Origin: Algoriphagus sp. NG3
Lineage (GTDB): Bacteria > Bacteroidota > Bacteroidia > Cytophagales > Cyclobacteriaceae
Direction of reading: 5' to 3'
Assembly: GCF_034119865.1 (NCBI RefSeq)
Contig: NZ_CP139421.1
Location: 4,318,501 to 4,382,500, forward strand
Length of the DNA stretch: 64,000 nt
The notes below the pieces were generated by a model that worked only from the letters and a program-made list of their open reading frames with translations, had not been told where the DNA came from and did not search any database. Shown here one piece after another: positions 16,898 to 26,005 of this stretch. The first letter of the stretch is position 1. The number at the start of each line of letters is the position of its first letter. Both the position numbers and the translations under genes were made by a program.

Positions 16898-17539
16898 TTG
16901 AAAAAAGCACTTCTACTGCTATTCACTCTAATAGCCTTATCTGCCTGTACTTCTACGAAAATCTATCCCAGGATCAAGTGTCATGTGTACCTAAACCAAA
17001 ATGATGGGATCTTAATCCTTCCGCTCAACTGGCAGGAAAGCTTCCGAATACTATCCATAGGAGAACAAAATAAACTGGAAGAGCTGATTGTGAAAATCTT
17101 TAAAGAGGAAGGATTTTCCAATGTGGCAATCTATGACCAAATGGAATACGAGCTTCTCAATGTCGGAATCAAAGATGTAGAAGACCCTGTGCAGCGCGCC
17201 AATATCAACCTAGAACTTGGCATTCCTTATCTTTTGGGGCTAAGTTTGGGAGAATTGGCCTGGACAGGAAACTGGGAAAGAACCGATCCTGCAAACATAC
17301 ATTCTCCCAGTTACTGGGAAAGTGACACAGAAATCAAAAGCATGCTGAGAGTGGCACTCATGGAAACAGCCACCGGGAATATCATTTCTGATTATGCTGT
17401 AGAAACCACCATCAGTGAATTCCCTATTCCTATCGGCGATGAACAAACACTGGATTTGAATTTTGGCACCTTATACAAAGCCGTGTCAGTTTCTACCCGC
17501 AAAGGGATCAAGAATTTGATAAAGGACTGTGGATCTTAG
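16898..17539 (+). CDS. Hypothetical lipoprotein starting at TTG
   Basis: This is a 213-residue predicted lipoprotein. The frame begins with TTG at 16898, immediately followed by KKALLLLFTLIALSACTSTK, a textbook lipoprotein signal with the lipobox cysteine near residue 17; no ATG precedes it in frame. The mature part has DGILILPLNWQESFRILSIGEQNKLEELIVKIF and a mixed alpha/beta pattern. It includes GIPYLLGLSLGELAWTGNWERTDP and LRVALMETATGNIISDYAVETTISEFPIP, resembling LPP20/CsgG-like or DUF799-type lipoproteins that bind near outer-membrane components. I do not assign a family. No operon partner is obvious. Confidence 0.72.
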   Translation: MKKALLLLFTLIALSACTSTKIYPRIKCHVYLNQNDGILILPLNWQESFRILSIGEQNKLEELIVKIFKEEGFSNVAIYDQMEYELLNVGIKDVEDPVQRANINLELGIPYLLGLSLGELAWTGNWERTDPANIHSPSYWESDTEIKSMLRVALMETATGNIISDYAVETTISEFPIPIGDEQTLDLNFGTLYKAVSVSTRKGIKNLIKDCGS

Positions 17540-17816
17540 AATTAACTATAATTAACCATTCTTCTTTGGCAATAGCGCAATTTGGTTCTATTCTTTCCCA
17601 ATCTTCTAATCTTAACTTACGATGTGTCGCAGAAAATAAATCAAAATTAAACAGGGTTTACCACATTTTCTGAGCATCGCTTACGTCAAACAGTTGACAA
17701 ACTATTTCCCTTGACCATCCAGGGATTTTGTTAACACTTGTAAAAATCTGTAAATCAGCTTTCCATAAATCCTATTTTTTAGTTAACTTTTAGTTCAAAC
17801 TAATTCAATCCATCCT
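17540..17816. other. Intergenic spacer before the hydrolase-fold gene
   Basis: This 277-base AT-rich spacer must contain the promoter for the next gene, but I saw no clean TTG-N19-TAnnTTTG. No repeats or small genes were evident. Confidence 0.5.
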
Positions 17817-19088
17817 ATGAAAAAGCTATTTTTACTCGGATTCCTCTCAGCATTTTTGTTAGCTCCACAAGTAAATGCTCAATCAAAAACTGAAATTATA
17901 TCTGTAGATGGAAACCAAATGCGGGCAAAAACTTCAGGTTTAGCGGAGCGCAAAGCCTATCAACCCATTGTGATTCTGGAAGCCGGGACTGGGCAAAGCT
18001 TGGAGTCATGGAATGCCACATTTGATCAAATCGCTGAGTTTTCTCCAGTACTGTCCTACGATAGAGTTGGCCTTGGGGAGTCTTCTGATTCTGATCAAAA
18101 ACCTAGCATAGAGTCGCAAGTCGAGGCATTGGAAGAACTTTTAGAAGAAATGAAAATCCAGCCGCCTTATATTTTAGCGGGAAACAATTGGGGAAATCTA
18201 CTCATCCGGCATTTTGCAGAAAATAATCCAACAGAGGTGGAAGGAATGATCTACGTTGATCCTGTGATAGACACTGAAAATGCTACACAGCTAAGTAAAT
18301 ACCTAAGCGAGAAGGGTGTGGATGGAAAAAAGATAGTCGTTGAATACATGGATTTTTTAGCCCAACGAATGACCGGAAATTCTGTCGGAAATAACCTGGA
18401 ATCACAACTCTTTTTGGGTATGTTGAATGAAGACGAGCTCATCTGGTCGTCTCAAGCCGTTCCGGAAGTACCCTCAGTAGTTATTCTAGGGAGAAGTATC
18501 AATGTATTTCCGATGATGAATGAGTTTTCTATGAATTCGCAGGAATTTTACAAATTGTTAGTAGCAAGCAAACTGGATTTCTTTGATGAGTACACGCTAA
18601 TTCGCCCGGAATATTCAGTGCTTCTGTCTTCGGGAACCATGAATAGGCTTCCTGCCGCGGAGCCAACTCAAATTGCTCAGTCGGTACGCCAAATACTCTA
18701 CGCCGACCCAAATAAGAAAATCGTAAATGCCGCACAAAGACTTTCCCCTGAGGAATTTGCTACGTTTATCTCGGATTTGGAAGCTTATTTGCCTGCATCC
18801 TTATTAACAGAGGAGAATTTCAATATGCTGGGATATAGTCTTATGCGCTTTGATAAGTACAAGCATGCCTTGGCACTTTTCGAATACAACCTCGAAAACC
18901 ACCCGGATTCTCCGAATGTCTATGACTCCCTTGGGGAAGGCCTGATGGCGCTCGGAAGAGTGGAAGAAGCTGTTCCACTTTTCAAAAAAGCAGTGGAAAT
19001 GGGTGCAAAGCCACAACACCGGGATTTTGAACTCTTCAAAAAGAACCTGGTAAAAGGAGAAGAAATGCTGGCGGAAATGGACAAATAA
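17817..19088 (+). CDS. Secreted alpha/beta-hydrolase-fold protein with TPR tail, nucleophile Ser absent
   Basis: The 423-residue protein has a signal peptide (FLLGFLSAFLLAPQVNAQ) and an alpha/beta hydrolase domain at roughly residues 30-290. Recognisable are PIVILEAGTGQSLESWNATFDQIAEF (oxyanion region), VLSYDRVGLGESSDSDQ and ILAGNNWGNLLIRHFAENNP at the nucleophile elbow. In the usual GxSxG elbow the central residue is serine; here it reads GNNWG, so asparagine replaces it. A C-terminal TPR region (LALFEYNLENHPDSPNVYDSLGE, GRVEEAVPLFKKAVEMG) follows at about residues 335-410. No convincing catalytic His motif was found near the domain end. It may be a non-catalytic binding protein. The gene is monocistronic by position. 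Confidence 0.8.
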   Translation: MKKLFLLGFLSAFLLAPQVNAQSKTEIISVDGNQMRAKTSGLAERKAYQPIVILEAGTGQSLESWNATFDQIAEFSPVLSYDRVGLGESSDSDQKPSIESQVEALEELLEEMKIQPPYILAGNNWGNLLIRHFAENNPTEVEGMIYVDPVIDTENATQLSKYLSEKGVDGKKIVVEYMDFLAQRMTGNSVGNNLESQLFLGMLNEDELIWSSQAVPEVPSVVILGRSINVFPMMNEFSMNSQEFYKLLVASKLDFFDEYTLIRPEYSVLLSSGTMNRLPAAEPTQIAQSVRQILYADPNKKIVNAAQRLSPEEFATFISDLEAYLPASLLTEENFNMLGYSLMRFDKYKHALALFEYNLENHPDSPNVYDSLGEGLMALGRVEEAVPLFKKAVEMGAKPQHRDFELFKKNLVKGEEMLAEMDK

Positions 19089-19132
19089 AGGCGAGGATTA
19101 AAAATACAATTATAGCAACTAACTTGGCCCAA

Positions 19133-19630
19133 TTAGCTAGTTACAAAAACCAAAGCTATTCTGTAATCGCCCTTTTCTCCACTCGCAAAAATCATCTGAT
19201 TAGTAGAAAGCTCTACCAATTGTAGACTGAAAAAATTGTTTATAATGACTCCATTGACAGATGAAGCCTTTGCGATAGAAATAAAGACAAGCCCCTCTTC
19301 CTCATAAAACTCATAGGAAGCCGTGGTCATTTCCTCCTCCGCTGCGACATTATCACAGCCCACTTCTCCTGGAGTCACATTTATCTCATTCGAATCTTTT
19401 TGAAAAACGAAAAAATCATCAACAAAACAGGCATTTTTTTCACTTAGCAGTTTCTGGTTATAGTTAGAATAAAAAGCCTGCAATTCCCATTGCTTGAAAT
19501 CACCTCCATGAAGTTTGACTAAATCTTCAGCCGTATATTTATCCTGAAATAAAGGCTCCTCATCTGTAGCACAGGCAAAGAGGTTTAAAAGTATGAAACT
19601 CGCGAAAAATATGGATTTGAGAATCTTCAT
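19133..19630 (-). CDS. Hypothetical lipoprotein, 165 aa
   Basis: This is a predicted lipoprotein of unknown function. I start at the ATG at 19630, giving the signal KILKSIFFASFILLNLFACATDEEP with lipobox cysteine near residue 19; the longer frame adds 24 residues without support. The mature part begins with acidic residues and has LVKLHGGDFKQWELQAFYSNYNQKLLSEKNACFVDDFFVF. This beginning (GGDxKxWxL) is typical of lipocalin-like small lipoproteins of Bacteroidota. Later beta-strand-rich stretches are YEFYEEEGLVFISIAKASS and FFSLQLVELSTNQMIFA. It is convergent with the hydrolase-fold gene and upstream of the TonB receptor gene. Confidence 0.72.
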   Translation of the reverse strand: MKILKSIFFASFILLNLFACATDEEPLFQDKYTAEDLVKLHGGDFKQWELQAFYSNYNQKLLSEKNACFVDDFFVFQKDSNEINVTPGEVGCDNVAAEEEMTTASYEFYEEEGLVFISIAKASSVNGVIINNFFSLQLVELSTNQMIFASGEKGDYRIALVFVTS

Positions 19631-19756
19631 TGTAAAATAGATTAATAGTAGTTTTGGGAAAAACCTCCCAGCAAATCCCAAACCAGTATTAGAAACACTC
19701 AAATATAAACTACTTCTCTTTTAAACTAAATATCTAAACGTATGAGTAAGTGAAAT

Positions 19757-19787
19757 AAAAAAACGAAGCATTTTCACACTCCGTTTT
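19757..19787 (-). terminator. Terminator downstream of the TonB receptor gene
   Basis: On the minus strand AAACGGAG (19786-19779) pairs with CTTCGTTT (19768-19761), with one G-T pair, followed by a T-run. It lies just after the receptor stop. Confidence 0.7.
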
Positions 19788-19794
19788 CTATTTC

Positions 19795-22140
19795 TCAAAA
19801 CTCCACCCTATAACTCAAAATCGGAATCAGCGGAGCCTGATAAGATGTTTTGATTTCATTGCTCAAAGGTTCGAAATATTCCCCAAAGACATTCTTGCGA
19901 TTAGTGGCATTCTGAATATCGAGAGACAAAATACGGGTGGATTTCGGTTTGTTTTTCGTCAGACTAAAGCGCAAATCTGTGCGGAAGTAGCTTGGGTTTT
20001 TCTCTGAGAAAAGTTGATCTTCAATATACACACTCTCCCCTTTTTCAATCGACGCATCCAAATCTATCGGTGTATCCCGCAAGCCACCACTGTAAATAGC
20101 CCTGAGGTTCACCCCAAACACCCTGTTTTTCTTCAATTCATATTCCTTTCCAGCAGTCAGCGTCATAGTATAATTTCCGTTATAGGCAGTGTTTCTCCAT
20201 ACATTCTCATTCGTCTTATAGAGTGAATTATAGATAGAACTGGAAAGCAGGAAATAAAACCCTTTATAGGTAAACTGTTCCAAAGTCAACTCCACACCAT
20301 AATTTTTTCCAAAACCCTCGTTCACCAAAGGATCAGTAGTAAATGTCCACTGCTGATTGATAATGGAATACGTCTCATCTGCCCCACTTCGGATAGGAAT
20401 CTGGAAAAGATGCTGGTAGTAAGTTTCCACTTTCATCCTTAAGTAGGGATTTAGTGTGCGGTCATAACCTAGCACGAAATGATGGGATTTGCTTAGATCA
20501 AGGTTTTCATTAGGCAGGGTAATTTGTCCGTTTACCTCCTGCTCCGCAAAGTATGTTCCCAATGGCTGTACCTGAGCGTGAAGGCCGTACCCGAGGCTTA
20601 GCCGCTGCTTTTCGTCCCAAGCGTAAGATGCGCTAAACCGAGGTTCCAAGGACTTAGAGTTATTCAAAAGCAGCTGTAGATAATGCAACCCAAGATTGAA
20701 AGTAAGGCGCTCACTGGCGCGGTAGTTTAGCTGGGAAAAAGCCTGGATACTTTGCGTATTTCCTTTAGAATTAATATGGGTTTGCATGCTTTGCATTTCT
20801 TCCTCAAAAGCATCTTCCCGGAGATTGTAATAAAGTTGGTTGACATAGAATCCACTTCTCAATGCTGCTTTTGCAGAAATCTTAGTATTAAGGACTGAAC
20901 TTAAGGTGATTTTGGAATTACTGTAATTTTCATAAGATCTTTCTTGGAAGTTCAGGTTATCATCGAGTCTTGTCGAAGTAATCCCAAGGGAGTTCCCAGA
21001 TGCTAAAATCGTCGACTGGAGGAAGTTGTTTTGATTAAGTATGTAAGAATGTTTCATACCTACCGCTCCGGTATTTGAGAAAAATGTACTTGAGTATCGA
21101 TCCCAATCAGATTCCCATTTCAGAGAATCTTTGCGGGCATTCCCATCCTGATCGCTGAGGCCTCCAAAACCAAAGAGTGTAATGGTGCTTTTCGGGCCTG
21201 TAGGCAGAAAAATATTGAAAGACAAGTCCTGGAAATTGGTTACAAAATCTCCCAGCGGAAGGCCTAACTTTGAAAGTAAAGAAAGTGTAGAATACCTGTA
21301 ATTTACCAGATAAGACCCCTTATAATTCTTCGCAATAGGCCCTTCTGCGGCAACGTCCACACCCAAGAACCCTGCCTGAAGTGTGAATTCCTGATTCTCA
21401 TTATTCCCTTTACGCAGGTTCAGGTCGAATACCCCTGAGAGTGCATTCCCATATTCTGCAGGAAATGCAGCAGTGATAAAATCGGAATCCGACAGCAGCT
21501 GCGAACTTAAAATGGAAATACCTCCTCCAGCTGTTCCTGGATTCACGAAATGATTGGGATTGGGAATATCAATCCCCTCCATCCTCCAAAGAAGGCCATT
21601 TGGGCTGTTCCCACGGATAGAAATATTATTGTTCCCATCATCAGTACCTGTAACTCCGGGAAAAGAAATAGCCATTCGCCCAGGGTCATTCACTGCAGCG
21701 GCAAACTTCCTGGTTTCTTCCACAGAAAAAGTCCTCCCACTCACCTGAACCATGTCATTTATCGTCCGGTCTTTTTCGTTGGCAGTCACGACAAACTCAT
21801 CGATCTGCCTAATATCTTCTTCAATAGGGACAGTAAGAACGACTTCCTTTCCTGAGTTGAGTTTGATATTGGGAAGGATCATTTCCTCAAATCCAACAAA
21901 ACTCACTTTGAGTGTATAGGTGCCCACAGGCAAATTTTCGATTTTAAAATCTCCATCTACATCCGTAGTGGTTCCAACCACTGGGTCTAAACCCAAAATT
22001 ATCACCGTTGCTCCAGGCATTGGAGTTTTTGTGATTTGGTCTATCACCGACCCCCTGATGGTTTGGGTAAATTGCTGAGCTTGAAGGGGATTGACTGCCA
22101 TTAAAAATAGAACCACAAGAATCTTAGTAAACGAATTCAT
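19795..22140 (-). CDS. TonB-dependent outer-membrane receptor with carboxypeptidase-regulatory domain
   Basis: This is an outer-membrane active transporter of the TonB-dependent family, 781 residues. The order is: signal peptide (ILVVLFLMAVNPLQAQQ), a CarboxypepD_reg-like Ig domain (IRGSVIDQITKTPMPGATVIILG...DFKIENLPVGTYTLKVSFVGFEE, residues ~28-110), a plug domain (VNDPGRMAISFPGVTGTDDGNNNISIRGNSPNGLLWRMEGIDI, ~145-200) and a 22-strand barrel ending in LIPILSYRVEF. No SusD partner follows, and no FecI/FecR pair is adjacent, so the ligand is unknown. The plug motif RGNSPNGLLWRMEGI matches receptors lacking SusD. It is upstream of a clear terminator and downstream of a small secreted protein gene that has its own terminator. 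Confidence 0.92.
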   Translation of the reverse strand: MNSFTKILVVLFLMAVNPLQAQQFTQTIRGSVIDQITKTPMPGATVIILGLDPVVGTTTDVDGDFKIENLPVGTYTLKVSFVGFEEMILPNIKLNSGKEVVLTVPIEEDIRQIDEFVVTANEKDRTINDMVQVSGRTFSVEETRKFAAAVNDPGRMAISFPGVTGTDDGNNNISIRGNSPNGLLWRMEGIDIPNPNHFVNPGTAGGGISILSSQLLSDSDFITAAFPAEYGNALSGVFDLNLRKGNNENQEFTLQAGFLGVDVAAEGPIAKNYKGSYLVNYRYSTLSLLSKLGLPLGDFVTNFQDLSFNIFLPTGPKSTITLFGFGGLSDQDGNARKDSLKWESDWDRYSSTFFSNTGAVGMKHSYILNQNNFLQSTILASGNSLGITSTRLDDNLNFQERSYENYSNSKITLSSVLNTKISAKAALRSGFYVNQLYYNLREDAFEEEMQSMQTHINSKGNTQSIQAFSQLNYRASERLTFNLGLHYLQLLLNNSKSLEPRFSASYAWDEKQRLSLGYGLHAQVQPLGTYFAEQEVNGQITLPNENLDLSKSHHFVLGYDRTLNPYLRMKVETYYQHLFQIPIRSGADETYSIINQQWTFTTDPLVNEGFGKNYGVELTLEQFTYKGFYFLLSSSIYNSLYKTNENVWRNTAYNGNYTMTLTAGKEYELKKNRVFGVNLRAIYSGGLRDTPIDLDASIEKGESVYIEDQLFSEKNPSYFRTDLRFSLTKNKPKSTRILSLDIQNATNRKNVFGEYFEPLSNEIKTSYQAPLIPILSYRVEF

Positions 22141-22201
22141 AATAATTGGTTTAGTTTGATTCTATGACAAGGGGTTTAGGATTTACCCTTAGCAGCAGAA
22201 A

Positions 22202-22235
22202 TAAAAAAACCGAAGCCTTTTTTGGGCTTCGGTTC
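22202..22235 (-). terminator. Terminator of the small secreted protein gene
   Basis: A perfect 10-bp stem (AACCGAAGCC at 22208-22217, GGCTTCGGTT at 22225-22234) is followed on the minus strand by a T-run. It isolates the gene at 22257 from the TonB receptor gene downstream. Confidence 0.85.
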
Positions 22236-22256
22236 ATCTTTTAAAGTTCTCTCATT

Positions 22257-22601
22257 TTACTTTTCAGTATCTTTCTTCAACTCGAATGGCATTTCATTGC
22301 CCTCCATTGTAAAAGTGAGTTTCATAGTATCTCCTTCTACCTTGCCTTTAATCGGCATTTCACCACCCATTACGTCAATTGTAAAAGAAATATCATCTCC
22401 TACGATCTTCCCGTTGGCAATCTTAACAGTAGAACCATCTGGCCCTACCGTAGTTCCCCCTACTGTCTCTCCATCTTGGGTAAAGTTATAGACCACTTCA
22501 AATTGGTCCATGATGGTGCCTGTCCAGCGACCAGTGACATCCGTAGCCGCAGTCACGAAAGAGACCATAAATAGTACAATCAGCATAAGTGATTTCATCA
22601 T
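22257..22601 (-). CDS. Small secreted beta-rich protein, 114 aa
   Basis: This is a small exported protein of unknown function. I take the ATG at 22601, giving MMKSLMLIVLFMVSFVTAATD as a cleavable signal. The longer frame adds 41 residues with tyrosine/cysteine-rich, unlikely sequence. The mature protein is a compact run of beta strands with glycine-turn repeats (DVTGRWTGTIMDQFEVVYNF, GETVGGTTVGPDGSTVKIAN, KIVGDDISFTIDVMGGEMP, KGKVEGDTMKLTFTMEG). These are typical of a small all-beta domain also found attached to glycoside hydrolases in the phylum. It has a strong private terminator. Confidence 0.75.
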   Translation of the reverse strand: MMKSLMLIVLFMVSFVTAATDVTGRWTGTIMDQFEVVYNFTQDGETVGGTTVGPDGSTVKIANGKIVGDDISFTIDVMGGEMPIKGKVEGDTMKLTFTMEGNEMPFELKKDTEK

Positions 22602-22820
22602 TTCATTAGGTTTTAGGTTGTAAGTAATTGTCAATTGACAATAACAAGTTAGGTCAATTAAATAAATACACAATTTATAATAATCTAATTCTTGTTCATC
22701 AATAGATAATATTGAGATAATCACCCCTTACTTATTTAAAATACTGGAAAACCTCTGTGTGAATTTTGAAACAACAAAAGCATCTTACTGAATAACACCC
22801 TTTTCCATTTTATAAATCTC

Positions 22821-22828
22821 TACTTTTG
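22821..22828 (+). promoter_or_regulatory. Putative -7 box of the zinc-ribbon SDR gene
   Basis: TACTTTTG fits TAnnTTTG and ends 20 bases before the ATG at 22849. It would place the transcript start near 22835, which argues against the alternative TTG start at 22834. The -33 match is poor. Confidence 0.5.
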
Positions 22829-22848
22829 CGCCTTTGTATTCAACGACA

Positions 22849-24408
22849 ATGAAAAAGGAATCAGAATCTGTAAAACCAGCCAAAATTACCGCTGAACAAA
22901 TCGCTCAAGCCATAGCTGTGCTGGAGGGATTGAATGCGGATACCGATCAGATTTTTGATATTCCAAGTGAAAGCCGTCTAGCTCTTATCATGGCCGCCGG
23001 GAAGTTTTCCCGCCCCAGTAAGGAGGAACTAGCCGATCGAAAAAAAGGCGCTAAAAAGATTCAGCGTAAGAAAGTAGCAGATAAAGACAAAAATGCCCGT
23101 AAAACTACGGGGATACGTTCGGCAAGGGAAGTTTCTGTTTTCATCGCACCAGCTATGCTTGAGCTGACTGGCAAAGAAACAGAAGAGTCGATTTTGCTAG
23201 AATCCCCACGTGAATGCTATGTCTGTAAGGAATCTTATAACAGACTGCATCATTTTTACGATACTATGTGTACGGATTGCGGGGATTTCAATTATGCAAA
23301 ACGATTCCAGACTGCTGATCTACAGGATCAAGTGGCTCTGGTCACTGGTTCTCGGCTGAAAATAGGGTATCATATCACTTTGATGATGCTTCGTGCAGGA
23401 GCAACTGTTATTGCTACAACTAGGTTTCCTGTGGATTCTGCGCTGCGCTACGCCAAAGAACCGGACTTCAGCGAGTGGGGCAATCGACTTCACATTCATG
23501 GCTTGGATCTGAGACATATCCCAAGTGTGGAGATTTTTTGCAACTACCTCGAACAGAAATATGATCGCCTCGATGTACTGATCAACAATGCCGCCCAGAC
23601 TGTCCGAAGACCATCTGGGTTTTACCAGCATTTGATGGAAAATGAGGAATTAACCTGGTCAGACCTTTCTCCAGCTTCGCAAACATTACTGACAGATCAC
23701 TATGCCTGCCTGCAAGAAATACAAAATCTCAGTCAGGAGTTTGCAGCAGGTGAAAACAAAAACCTTCCTGTCTCCTGGCATGGAAAACAGTTGGGTATCG
23801 GGATTACTTCCTCTGCACAACTTACCCAAATTCCATACAGTATCGATGATGCTGTACGTTCAGAAGAAATCTTTCCTGTCGGAAAGCTAGACGCGGATTT
23901 GCAGCAAGTGGATCTTCGGAAGACGAACAGCTGGAGATTGAAGCTTGGTGAGATCCACACCAATGAAATGCTGGAAGTACAGCTTGTGAATTCTGTAGCG
24001 CCATTTGTGCTGTGTAATCGTCTGGTAAATATCATGAAGCAGGACAATACTGGCAAAAAGCACATCATCAATGTATCGGCAATGGAGGGAAAATTCCATC
24101 AGTTTCACAAAGAAGCCCGACATCCGCACACCAACATGGCTAAGGCTGCACTAAATATGATGACACTGACTTCTGCAGCCGAATTGCCTAAATTCGGCAT
24201 CTACACCAATGCCGTGGATACAGGCTGGGTGACGGATGAAGATCCGGCGGAGTTGGCGAAGCGAAAGCAGGAGGTGCATGATTTCCAGCCTCCTTTAGAC
24301 ATTGTGGATGGGGCAGCCCGGGTACTGGATCCGCTATTTGACGGAATCAATACGGGCAAGCACTGGAATGGAAAATTCCTGAAGAATTATAAACCTACTA
24401 GCTGGTAG
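22849..24408 (+). CDS. SDR-family protein with zinc-ribbon-like insert and altered active site
   Basis: The 519-residue protein has three parts. First is a helical, lysine-rich N-terminal region of about 120 residues. Second is a ribbon-like region with paired cysteines ([26 protein letters not shown], shown here across the two CxxC knuckles, residues ~124-149). Third is a short-chain dehydrogenase domain from about residue 160. The SDR part has the nucleotide motif [29 protein letters not shown], serine in [11 protein letters not shown] and then [11 protein letters not shown], where the YxxxK tyrosine is replaced (TNMAK). Long inserts separate the motifs. NAD(P) binding seems preserved but classical catalysis is doubtful. 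A -7 box at 22821 supports this ATG. Role unknown. Confidence 0.82.
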   Translation: MKKESESVKPAKITAEQIAQAIAVLEGLNADTDQIFDIPSESRLALIMAAGKFSRPSKEELADRKKGAKKIQRKKVADKDKNARKTTGIRSAREVSVFIAPAMLELTGKETEESILLESPRECYVCKESYNRLHHFYDTMCTDCGDFNYAKRFQTADLQDQVALVTGSRLKIGYHITLMMLRAGATVIATTRFPVDSALRYAKEPDFSEWGNRLHIHGLDLRHIPSVEIFCNYLEQKYDRLDVLINNAAQTVRRPSGFYQHLMENEELTWSDLSPASQTLLTDHYACLQEIQNLSQEFAAGENKNLPVSWHGKQLGIGITSSAQLTQIPYSIDDAVRSEEIFPVGKLDADLQQVDLRKTNSWRLKLGEIHTNEMLEVQLVNSVAPFVLCNRLVNIMKQDNTGKKHIINVSAMEGKFHQFHKEARHPHTNMAKAALNMMTLTSAAELPKFGIYTNAVDTGWVTDEDPAELAKRKQEVHDFQPPLDIVDGAARVLDPLFDGINTGKHWNGKFLKNYKPTSW

Positions 24409-24520
24409 GTTTCTTTCGCTCAACGGCTAAACGCTTTTTTTTAACTTCCTGTTAAAAAGAGAATTTTAGGCTACTGGCATTTTAGCGGATAATCGGATTA
24501 TTTGAAAGTAATAGCTTAAA

Positions 24521-24544
24521 GTCCTGCTTCTGGAGAAGCAGGAC
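24521..24544 (-). terminator. Hairpin downstream of purine nucleoside phosphorylase
   Basis: GTCCTGCTTC and GAAGCAGGAC (24521-24530, 24535-24544) form a perfect 10-bp stem with a four-base loop, 17 bases past the phosphorylase stop. The T-run after it on the minus strand is short, so termination is plausible rather than certain. Confidence 0.5.
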
Positions 24545-24561
24545 AGCGACGAGGAGGCTGC

Positions 24562-25383
24562 TCAATCTATCTGCCTTACCACTTCTTTGATGATCTCAGC
24601 CATCACTGGCTCAGCTTTAGCGGCTGCTGCCAGTACATCCACTATGGTGACAGGCTTAATTTTCCCTTCCACTCCCAAATCAGTAATTGCGGAAATCCCA
24701 AAGACTTCTATACCCATTTGCCGTGCTACAATCACCTCCGGAACAGTGCTCATTCCCACAGCGTCCGCCCCTATTCCCCGCAAATATTTGTATTCGGCAG
24801 GAGTTTCCAGATTTGGCCCCTGCACGCCCACGTATACTCCCGTATGCACATGGTAGTTGTTTGCTTTTGCAAAGCCTAAAGCTATCGAAATCAAATCCGC
24901 TGAATACGCATCGCTCATATCAGGAAATCTAGGCCCAAATTCCTCACAATGCCATCCGCGAAGAGGACTCTCAGGAAACAAATCGATTTGATCACGGATA
25001 AGCATTACCTCCCCCACTTCCTGATCAGGATTAAGCCCTCCTGAAGCGTTGGAAACCAACAGTTTTCTTATTCCAAGCTGGTGCATCACCCGGACAGGGA
25101 AAGTTACTTGCTGCATAGAGTAGCCTTCATAATAATGAAAGCGTCCCTTCATAGCCATTACTTTCTTTCCGGAAAGCTCCCCAAAAATCAGTTTCCCGGA
25201 ATGGCTTTCCACAGTGGAAAGCGGGAAATTGGGGATATTGGCATATTCTATTTCTTTTTCTACGGCTATTTGATCTCCCAAATGCCCTAGTCCCGTCCCT
25301 AGGATTATTGCGATTGAAACTTCACTTGTATATTGTGAGCGAATAAAAGAAGCCGCTTCAGAGATTTGATTTAGGTAATCCAT
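24562..25383 (-). CDS. punA: Purine-nucleoside phosphorylase
   Basis: This is a trimeric-type purine nucleoside phosphorylase (family 2) that cleaves inosine/guanosine with phosphate for purine salvage. Motifs in order: IILGTGLGHLGDQI (phosphate serine/glycine region), NFPLSTVESHSGKLIFGELSGKKVMAMKGRFHYYEGY with the phosphate-binding His/Arg, LLVSNASGGLNPD, FPDMSDAYS, GVYVGVQGPNLETPAEYKYLRGIGADAVGMSTVPE containing the substrate Glu and Met, and ISAITDLGVEG with Asn/Asp position. Length 273 is normal. It is monocistronic and convergent with the SDR gene. With upp elsewhere in the window it belongs to nucleotide salvage. Confidence 0.95.
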   Translation of the reverse strand: MDYLNQISEAASFIRSQYTSEVSIAIILGTGLGHLGDQIAVEKEIEYANIPNFPLSTVESHSGKLIFGELSGKKVMAMKGRFHYYEGYSMQQVTFPVRVMHQLGIRKLLVSNASGGLNPDQEVGEVMLIRDQIDLFPESPLRGWHCEEFGPRFPDMSDAYSADLISIALGFAKANNYHVHTGVYVGVQGPNLETPAEYKYLRGIGADAVGMSTVPEVIVARQMGIEVFGISAITDLGVEGKIKPVTIVDVLAAAAKAEPVMAEIIKEVVRQID

Positions 25384-25477
25384 AAGGTTTATTTTGCCTG
25401 CCCTAAATATATAAATTACCTCTTAGCTTCGAACTTTTGCTGAGGCAAGAATGTAATCCTTTCAGAAAAAAAAGAAA

Positions 25478-26002
25478 ATGATTAAGATAATAGTAGGAAC
25501 CAACCGCAAGAATTCTGTCTCCAAGACCATAGCAGAACTTTATCAATCTATATTAAAAGAAAAGGGAGAAAGTGCTGAGATTCTGGAATTAGAGAGTTTG
25601 CCAAGTGACTTTGTAATAAATGCACTTTACGAAAACAATGGAAAGCATGACCTGTACAATGAATTCCATGATCAGTTAGTAGATGGAAAAAAGTTTGTGT
25701 TTATAGTCCCAGAGTACAATGGTTCTTTTCCGGGAATCCTAAAAACCTTTATCGACGGGATGACCTACCCCAATACCTTCAGGGGAAAAAAATGTGCTTT
25801 GGTGGGGATTTCTTCAGGAATAGGCGGGGGTGGCATCGCTATGAGCCACCTTACCGACATCTTCCATTATCTAGGGATGCATGTCCTAGCTCTAAAACCA
25901 AAACTGGCCAAAATAGAGCAAAATATGTCAGATAACCTGCTCACCAACAGGCTGTACATGGACTTGCTGCAATCCCAAGCAGACATGCTGCTTGAATTTT
26001 AG
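25478..26002 (+). CDS. NADPH-dependent FMN reductase family protein
   Basis: This is a flavodoxin-fold FMN reductase/quinone-reductase-like protein of 174 residues. It begins IKIIVGTNRKNSVSKTIAELYQ, the FMN phosphate-binding loop of the FMN_red family (GTxRxxS). FVFIVPEYNGSFPGILKTFIDGM contains the PEYNGS(x)P motif that contacts the isoalloxazine ring. ALVGISSGIGGGGIAMSHL is the last flavin-contacting loop. Such enzymes reduce free flavins, azo dyes or quinones using NADPH; the physiological substrate here is unknown. It is convergent with ftsZ, with only three bases between stops, and no terminator was found between them. Confidence 0.9.
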   Translation: MIKIIVGTNRKNSVSKTIAELYQSILKEKGESAEILELESLPSDFVINALYENNGKHDLYNEFHDQLVDGKKFVFIVPEYNGSFPGILKTFIDGMTYPNTFRGKKCALVGISSGIGGGGIAMSHLTDIFHYLGMHVLALKPKLAKIEQNMSDNLLTNRLYMDLLQSQADMLLEF

Positions 26003-26005
26003 GAC

